Assembly (NCBI RefSeq): GCF_029227915.1
Contig: NC_079882.1
Coordinates: 18,984,501-19,048,500 of the forward strand
Length of the DNA stretch: 64,000 nucleotides
Source of the DNA: Hydractinia symbiolongicarpus
Lineage: Eukaryota; Cnidaria; Hydrozoa; Anthoathecata; Hydractiniidae
Reading direction: 5' to 3'
Shown here: positions 57,792 to 64,000 of the stretch, in pieces
How positions within the stretch are numbered: the stretch's first letter is position 1
How the letters are laid out: every line of letters begins with the position of its first letter
Notes under the pieces: generated by a model
Seen by the model: the letters and a program-made list of their open reading frames with translations, nothing else
Database searches by the model: none
Told to the model about the DNA's origin: nothing
Made by a program: the position numbers and the translations under genes

Positions 57792-60365
57792 ATGGACAAG
57801 GTAGGCTCAATCTTACATTCAAAAATACTTCGGGCATCTAAACTAATCCATGCATTAACACCACTCCGGAATATGAGAGCGCTTTTTATTGAAGAGTATA
57901 TGTTACGAAGACCTAAGTAGGTAAATTTTTCAACAAATATTTTTGTTAGACATTTTTATGGTTTTTTCAGAAAGAATTCTTGATCCTATCTATTTTGATT
58001 GTCGCGATATCTGCAGAATGGACAGACACAGTTGCTAAAGGCTTTTCCGAAGCTGACGATAAAATTACAAAGATAGCTAAATCAATAGGCGCTTTAGGCC
58101 GTCAAATAATGCTTCAAAAGTTTTACGCCGAACAAAGAACAAGAAGTGACGGCGACAGCGGCTTAAAAGTTGTACGTATAAGACGACAAGGAAATAAAAA
58201 CTATCACTCAGAGTCACATAATGGCTTCTCCATAGCTTCCATCCATGACCACGCTAATAATATTCGCACGGTCGGTATGGGTGAGATTGAGGCAGTCTTA
58301 AACGGGGTACAATTCCGAACACGACACAACGATTACCGTTTGTTCATGCCCAGTCGTAATGAAACAACTTATCATAAAACAGAAGAGATCCCGTTTCCTG
58401 ATGTACCGCCATCGGTTCAAAAGCAAGTCGACTTAAACGCAGCCACTGCAGAAATGAGAGAATATTTTCGAGCATGGAGAGATCAAAATACAACTCATCG
58501 AAATTATGAACCGTATTTTAAATCAGTTTTGTGTTATTTGGAAGGTATAAGCTTTTTTTAAATTTAGCATTTGTAAGCGGATAGATACAAAACAGAATCT
58601 CTACTTTTGTTTTGCCTATTATTGTCATGAAGAAAAGTAAATAAGCGTTTTATTTCAGGTGGATGGACACAGTCTTCTTCTGGTGGAAGTATTGACGAAC
58701 CTTTCAAAAGTGATCGCCACTTTGTCGACGCTAAATCCTGGCAGGAGCTTCAACAGAAAAATATGTTTACAGATTACACTGGATCTAAAAGTCGATTGGA
58801 AAACCTGGCCCTGTTGCCGACCACCATTATGGGTTTCTACAACGATACCATACCAATATTCGCGCAGTTTAATTATCGTATTGCATGTCATCCAACAAAG
58901 AAACTGCTTCCCACAGACAGAATGAGACCTGTTGATGATTTAGCATCACGTTTTATGACCAACAGTAACGTTTGGAGATATGTTAACTCGCGCCAAGCGA
59001 GATTTCAAGTTAACATGGAAAATAGTAGTGTATTTAACGACCAAAGAACTTACAATACAAGAACTTTTTTAGATGAATTAATGGAAGAAATCCCTGGTAG
59101 GTGATTTCAAGTGATTTTTCTTATGCTTAGAATACTATTTCTGAGTTTTTTATACAGGATGGCCACTTTAGTGTTGAAAGAACTGTTAACAATGTGGATG
59201 CCCTCGTCGTGGACTGAACCACGGACCTCGTGATTGCGAGGCAATCCCCATAACCACTTGGCCATCTTGCTTTTTAGTTACAGCGACTCCTCTTTAATAT
59301 AAATGTTAATGGAATTTTATAGAATTAAGAAATGAGCGATTTACAATTTTATTTTTTCTAGGAAAAGACAACTACGTGGGCAATTTAACTGACGAAGGTT
59401 TCGAAAGTGAAGTTCTCAATGTCGATGGGACGCGCAAAAATGCTGCATTTTATCACCGATGGTTCAGTGTGAAACAACGAGACGCAATGGGAGTGAGCAC
59501 ATTAAAGCGGGGATACTCCGACAACTTCATGTTTGCCGCCATGACGAGCAATAAAAAAGTGGCTCCAATGTCCATAACAAAATGTAAGAAACCGTGGGAT
59601 AAACGAACATGTTATACTTTGACACAGAGATGGACTTACGCTATTCCATTGGAGATTATTTATCTCACGCCTTTGTCAAAGTGGAACCCATACAATTTCC
59701 AATACAGAGGTAAGGCCAATACTGTGGATGGAAAGAAGGTGAACATTAATGGTCGATACGGTGGGTGTGTCACTGGAAAGGAATACGATGGTGTTAACAG
59801 CAGGATCTATTACCTTACTCCTACCGAATTCTTCTCTGGACAGACCGTAGGTCAGGACACGGCTGATACTACGCGAAGGGGTGACGTATGTGTGTTAGAT
59901 CGAAACGGACAACCGAAAAAGGTAAGAGCTTCTGGGACTCGTATCTTTCTTCCAGATATTAAAGATGTTGGAATTTTACGACAACGATACCCCATTATGC
60001 CTATTCATGGAGAAGGTTCGTCCGTTTGGAAGGAGTTTAGTGCCTTGCGAGATATTGTCATGGATCCTGCAAAATCGAATATGAAATGGACCTCGGTGAG
60101 TGAAGATTCAGGTGACATCACTCTAAGATTGAAATTTTCCGAAAAATCTGGTGTCACTCCGCATCGTCACGAAGTTCGCCTCAGTAAAAACGAAGTCATA
60201 CAATTAAAAGGAGGGTTCGTTTTGGAACGAACGTCCAACACAAGAGAAAGTCATACACATACTTTGAAAATTCGATACAAAAACGCCAAGTATGAATATT
60301 ATAATTGCGACGGAAAATACCGATGTTGGGATCTCCATCCCAGAACCCTTGAAGTCGTTGCCTAA
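57792..60365 (+). CDS. unrecognised secreted 674-residue protein (4 exons)
   Basis: Exons 57792-57800, 57971-58544, 58659-59096, 59362-60365 join in phases 0, 1 and 1. The first exon is only ATG GAC AAG plus a GTAGGC donor. It is needed because exon 2 has no in-frame ATG before its hydrophobic stretch. The result MDKKEFLILSILIVAISA is a convincing signal peptide. The mature chain has a dibasic RRQG site near residue 70, a His-containing FRTRHNDYR segment, N-glycosylation sequons (NETT, NTTH, NSSV, NLTD) and eight or so cysteines, with CKKPWDKRTC and CDGKYRCW as paired clusters. Other memorable blocks are MFAAMTSNKKVAPM, WTYAIPLEIIYLTPL and PIMPIHGEGSS. There is no C-terminal anchor. I do not recognise the family and propose no function beyond an extracellular role. 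Exon 3's downstream intron holds a SINE-like piece. Confidence 0.82.
59195..59275 (-). repeat. tRNA-derived SINE-like fragment
   Basis: On the minus strand an A-box-like TGGCCAAGTGGTTATGG (Ser/Leu tRNA style) is followed at tRNA spacing by a B-box-like GTGGTTCAGTCCAC, with stems GATTG/CAATC and CGTGG/CCACG. Loop lengths are off by one or two, so it is not a working tRNA. It lies in intron 3 of the unrecognised secreted-protein gene. Confidence 0.5.
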
Positions 60366-61379
60366 AGGGATAAGAACACCTTTTTTTGTTCTTGAGAGTA
60401 ATTTAGATTGTATTGTTTATCTTTACTTTTCAAAAGTTAAAGAGTGTTATTGAAACTTTCTGTTTTAGTTGTCTATCAGAATTTGAGCTAACTTTATCAC
60501 TATTTTGCACCAACACCCAATTTGCACCAACACCCAGCTTCATTAAAGAAGCAAGCGTAGAGGAAAGTATATCTCTTTAAATTTTTGCGCGATTTGCATC
60601 ATTGCGTTTGCATAAAAAGGGGAGAAAGTTATATTCAGTGCCAACACTTTCCATCCAACTGTACAAATATGGCTAGAACGCGGGCTAAAACGTTAATATT
60701 AAGTATGTATGTTGTAACTTAATTGTGATTTTGACCCAATAACGACATGAGGTCCCACTTAGGTTGACCGTGTGCGCTATCTACAAACAAAACATTTAGG
60801 ATACACCAACACTTTTAAAAGAAAATGTAACAGACTAGATATTTCATATGTTATATGTGTAAAAAGGGGGCCCAGGAAGCGCATAATTAGTCACTAAGCC
60901 TCCTCGTTTGACGGGCACCATGTTTTTTAAAGAAAAACAAATTTGGTGTCCGTCTATAAAAAGTCTAGCTATATCTGATTGTAAGAACAAAACGTTTTAT
61001 ATGAAACAAGAAGCACTGAGGCTTCGTGAATGGTGAATGCGACGTAAACTGTTTGCAAAATAAAGGCAACATAATATACAGTCGAGAAAACTTTATATTA
61101 CCGACTTTCACACATTGCAGTCTGGGCACGATTAAAAAGCTTGCAGTAGGGAGAATTTTTAGCCTGTTTTTTGTTCAGTTCAGTTTTTCAATCACCTACT
61201 TAAAAAGAGTTATCAGTGTCATATTGTGCTGTATGAAAGTCCGTAATTAAAAGATTTTTAAAGATTTTTCTTTTGCAGCATGAGACGTTTTTCGATGCGC
61301 AGTAAAGATCGTTAAGAGTTATATACTGGTGTTTTTTAAAATGAGATTTACCTAAAATTCCAAATCATTATACTTGGCT
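60366..61379. other. intergenic, no gene seen
   Basis: Holds the likely 3' UTR of the preceding gene and AT-rich sequence with a CACCAACACCCA direct repeat near 60508-60537. Confidence 0.4.
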
Positions 61380-61399
61380 CGTTGGCACTGTGATAGCAG

Positions 61400-62100
61400 T
61401 AGTAGTAAGTCTTTATTTAACGTTGGAACAAAGTACAAAAGTTTATTTCACAAAACTAATTAAGTCCAACTAAAATATATAAAATATTATAATAAGCCGA
61501 GTAGCTAAAACAAAATTAAATTCAAATAAAAATACTATTGCCGACATATCTTACACCTACAATAAACGCCGTCTATATTGTTTATGCCAGACTTAAAAAC
61601 CTCTAACGACGAAGCACTTTTTAGAGCCTGAGAAAGATTATTTCAGGCTAGACAGGCTCAGAATATTAAATCATTTAAACCGGTATTATTTCTTAATGGG
61701 TGAGATAAAAGATTACCAAAGCGAAGTGCATATAGAATCTTTTTATTTTTAAAATACTCCCTCATAAATTCTGGATTGAGCCTGGTTAAGGACTTAAATA
61801 CTGCAGTCATAAGAAGGCAGAGGTTTTTCTGATGGATAGGCATCGCTTTACTAACAATAAGAAGATCCTCACAAGACGCTGAAAATTTCATGTAGAAAGC
61901 CCTCTGAGCTCTGCAATGAGTTGACGTGATAACACTAATAAGACATCTGCTACAAAACATCCAAATTAACGGGCAGTAGTTGAAGCATGAAACAATATAC
62001 GAATTGTAAATCAATTCAGCGTTAGGTAAATCAAGATACCGTCGTATTCGTAAAAGCGCTTTAATCTTGTTATTTGCCCTCTTACAAATAAATCGGTGTC
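61400..62100 (-). pseudogene. decayed 3' end of a CR1/L2/jockey-like LINE
   Basis: Read on the minus strand, the C-terminal reverse-transcriptase thumb is clear: KIKALLRIRRYLDLPNAEL, then IYNSYIVSCFNYCPLIWMFC, then HQKNLCLLMTAVFKSL, and after a frameshift and a TGA, NNLSQALKSASSLEVFKSGI and CRCKICRQ with a stop at 61535. A 3' tail ends in a TACTACTACTG repeat near 61400. The element is 5'-truncated and dead. Confidence 0.82.
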
Positions 62101-62328
62101 AGAGCTAGAAATAGAAAGATTATCTACAAATATATTTCTACTTCCCTAATCCCGAGAAACATTACTTGAATTCTATCAGGTAATGTTTTAACCATCTGGT
62201 TACTCCTAACCCAGTTCATGACACAAGGAAACCGAAAAGCGCCTGGGCACAAGGTGGTCGTTATACCTGCCATAAGCATTCGTAAACACGCCTGCGCCTG
62301 AAGCTCCCTCCCTCAAAATCTAACGACT

Positions 62329-63180
62329 TATATTCTCTCCAATTAACGAACACTCTAAAAGGCGGACACCTCTGATCAGCAAAAAAGAGATTTTCGCTGG
62401 TCGTTGTCTGGTTAAAGTCTCATAAACTTTCTAAATAGCGAGCAGTCTAATTATCAGACAACATTTTTTTGCACAAAATAGTGAATATAGCTTTTCAATT
62501 AGCGGACGGTTCAAAAAGGTTAGGAGCCAGCAAACAAAAGATAGAGAAAAAAGAATAGTTTTTCAAGTAATCACTTTGAAGCTTTATCAGCTCGCTTTAT
62601 ATAGCTTCGATCCTCCTTACTATCCAGTATATCAACTTTTCTTGTCCATGAAAGCAGTAAATTACAGGAATCTTCAGACCATAGCCACCTCCACGATTCA
62701 ACTTCTTTCCACTACCTTGAGCCATAATGGAAGTGTTTGGAACTTTTTTATTTTATTTTTGAAAAATGTTTTCGTTCGGAAAGAATCAGTTCTAATGATT
62801 GCTATTGCATTTTTATTAGACGGCTCATGCCTGCATTTTACCATTTCCCCTTCCCTATCAACAGGCTCCAGATGTCATGTAGATATGATATCCTCTATCA
62901 CAAGACTTTTACTGACACTCATTCTAATTCTTTTCGATACATATGGGTATGCTCATTTTGTACACTACTTTAATAATCATATTTAATCAAGTTTTGCGTT
63001 TGTTGGTAAAAAAGTTCAACCAGGTACACACTAATTACCCAAATCTTTCGCATACAAACTCGGCTTTATTTTCAAATTTGGGGCTTATATTGCAAAACAT
63101 TTTCAAAAACGCAGACACCTCTAATTAGCGGACAATTGCACCTGCACGGACATTGTGCGCTAATTGAAGATAATACTGTA
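62329..63180. mobile_element. pogo/Tigger-like MITE
   Basis: The right end, read inward on the minus strand, starts TACAGTATTATCTTCAATTA. The left end reads TATTCTCTCCAATTAACG. Internal words such as GCGGACACCTCT and TTAGCGGAC recur near both ends. The CAGT-start and the repeated TTAGCGGACACC words are typical of pogo-type elements. Plus-strand open frames inside (62576-62986) show no transposase similarity. Confidence 0.45.
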
Positions 63181-64000
63181 TGCGAATAAATGATAAATTA
63201 TTTGTGTGTATGATATGTGTGAAAAATATATAGTAGAAATACTGGTTTATACAAGCTCACATTTATCAACAGTTCATTATGATATATATCCACACAATGA
63301 TTGTTTTCAAAATATGGTAAGCAAAATAATATATGATCAACGAAATTGCCGAGCCGTCCAAGCAAATCTGGTCTGTGTTTTACAGGCATCCATTCCATAG
63401 TCAGCTGCTTCAGAACGCGCACAAACTAGCCAAGAATCCTGACGCTTAATTTTTTTGACAATATAGAGAAATAAATATAAAGAAAAGATCTTCCTGTAAA
63501 TGTCAGAATAAATTTGAGTCTATGGATAAAAAAAAAAGAGAAAAGAATTTGGCCTGCCAAAAGCACGAACTACGCTTCTATTTTAGAGCCTTCATTTTTC
63601 TGCTTTATCTTTTGTAAACAAATTTGAGTATGCGTGTAAGTTGTACAGGATAACTGTATTTGCACCCTTTTGGTAGCTCACTGCCTTTTCTACGAAATAT
63701 GTTTTTGGGTTTCAGAAGTTAGAAATCAAAAAGCCTAAGTCTACATTTTCTTTTATTTTCATGTCATTTGTTTTTTCAAAAATAAAATCTTTCTTGTTTT
63801 GTTTCCGACCATCAGGTTGGCAAATTTTTTGCCTCCTGTTTCTTGAACTCGCGTTTCTTAAAAATAAAAAAATCGTGTACAGCACAAACCGATCAATAAA
63901 TAAACATATTTACGCAAACTATTTATTTACGATAATAAATAATTTATTCATCAGACGATTGGGCCGAAATCCACTGTACATGTGCTTAAACTCCATACTC
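63181..64000. other. no gene recognised
   Basis: AT-rich sequence to the window end. Small open frames on both strands at 63198-63422 shadow one another. Confidence 0.4.

Noticed and set aside
57980-58561. Gene start at the TTG codon of 57980
   Set aside because: TTG is not a normal animal start. An upstream ATGGACAAG exon with a good donor joins in phase and completes the signal peptide.
62576-62986. 136-codon plus-strand frame
   Set aside because: It sits inside a MITE-like repeat, has no transposase or other similarity, and does not start with ATG.
1-64000. CRISPR array, bacterial operons or ribosomal RNA
   Set aside because: The repeats have transposon or minisatellite structure, genes are intron-rich and animal-like, and no rRNA motifs were seen.

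Overview
The window is AT-rich, intron-rich eukaryotic DNA, about two thirds A+T. The genes have GT-AG introns, metazoan-specific families (SCFD2, SMPD2, GATD1, a TSR/EGF extracellular protein) and single-copy genes separated by transposon remnants. I infer a cnidarian, most likely a hydrozoan-type medusozoan. Part of the reason is that several start codons sit just downstream of strong 3' splice sites, as expected for spliced-leader trans-splicing. The species call is inference. Gene models were assembled by hand from splice sites, reading phase and remembered family sequences; no search was run.

Layout. 0.9-1.5 kb: intronless GATD1-like gene (-). 2.5-7.3 kb: nested mobile DNA: a TA-flanked MITE, a hAT-type MITE, an RLE-type LINE with a long open ORF, and an outer inverted repeat. 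8.3-10 kb: TTAA-flanked element holding an array of 19 copies of a 13-bp palindromic motif. 11.0-11.3 kb: 29-bp minisatellite. 11.8-15.9 kb: ten-exon syntaxin-7/12-like Qa-SNARE (+). 19.2-27.8 kb: sixteen-exon SCFD2 (Sec1/Munc18 family) (-). Its second intron carries a TTAA-flanked, Kolobok-like element with a broken THAP exon and an antisense P2RX7-tail-like exon. 28.1-28.9 kb: intronless DNAJC8 (-), only 333 bases upstream of SCFD2. 30.0-31.7 kb: another TTAA-flanked element with a THAP-start exon. 33.0-36.2 kb: seven-exon neutral sphingomyelinase SMPD2 (+). 38.8-40.5 kb: two-exon cyclic-nucleotide-binding-domain protein, CNBD2-like (-). 43.5-51.9 kb: eleven-exon secreted protein with a signal peptide, a thrombospondin-type repeat, an unrecognised Trp/Cys-rich region and about 25 EGF modules, 16 of them in one exon (+). 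52.5-53.2 kb: PIF/Harbinger deletion derivative. 57.8-60.4 kb: four-exon gene for an unrecognised secreted 674-residue protein (+). 61.4-63.2 kb: a decayed LINE 3' end and a pogo/Tigger-like MITE.

Syntaxin, the Sec1-family protein, neutral sphingomyelinase and DNAJC8 are housekeeping neighbours. I see no evidence of one joint pathway beyond the general membrane-trafficking theme. The best leads are the unknown secreted protein, the Trp/Cys-rich module and recent EGF expansion, the TTAA/THAP elements with their odd cargo and palindrome array, and the possible trans-splicing or operon signals.
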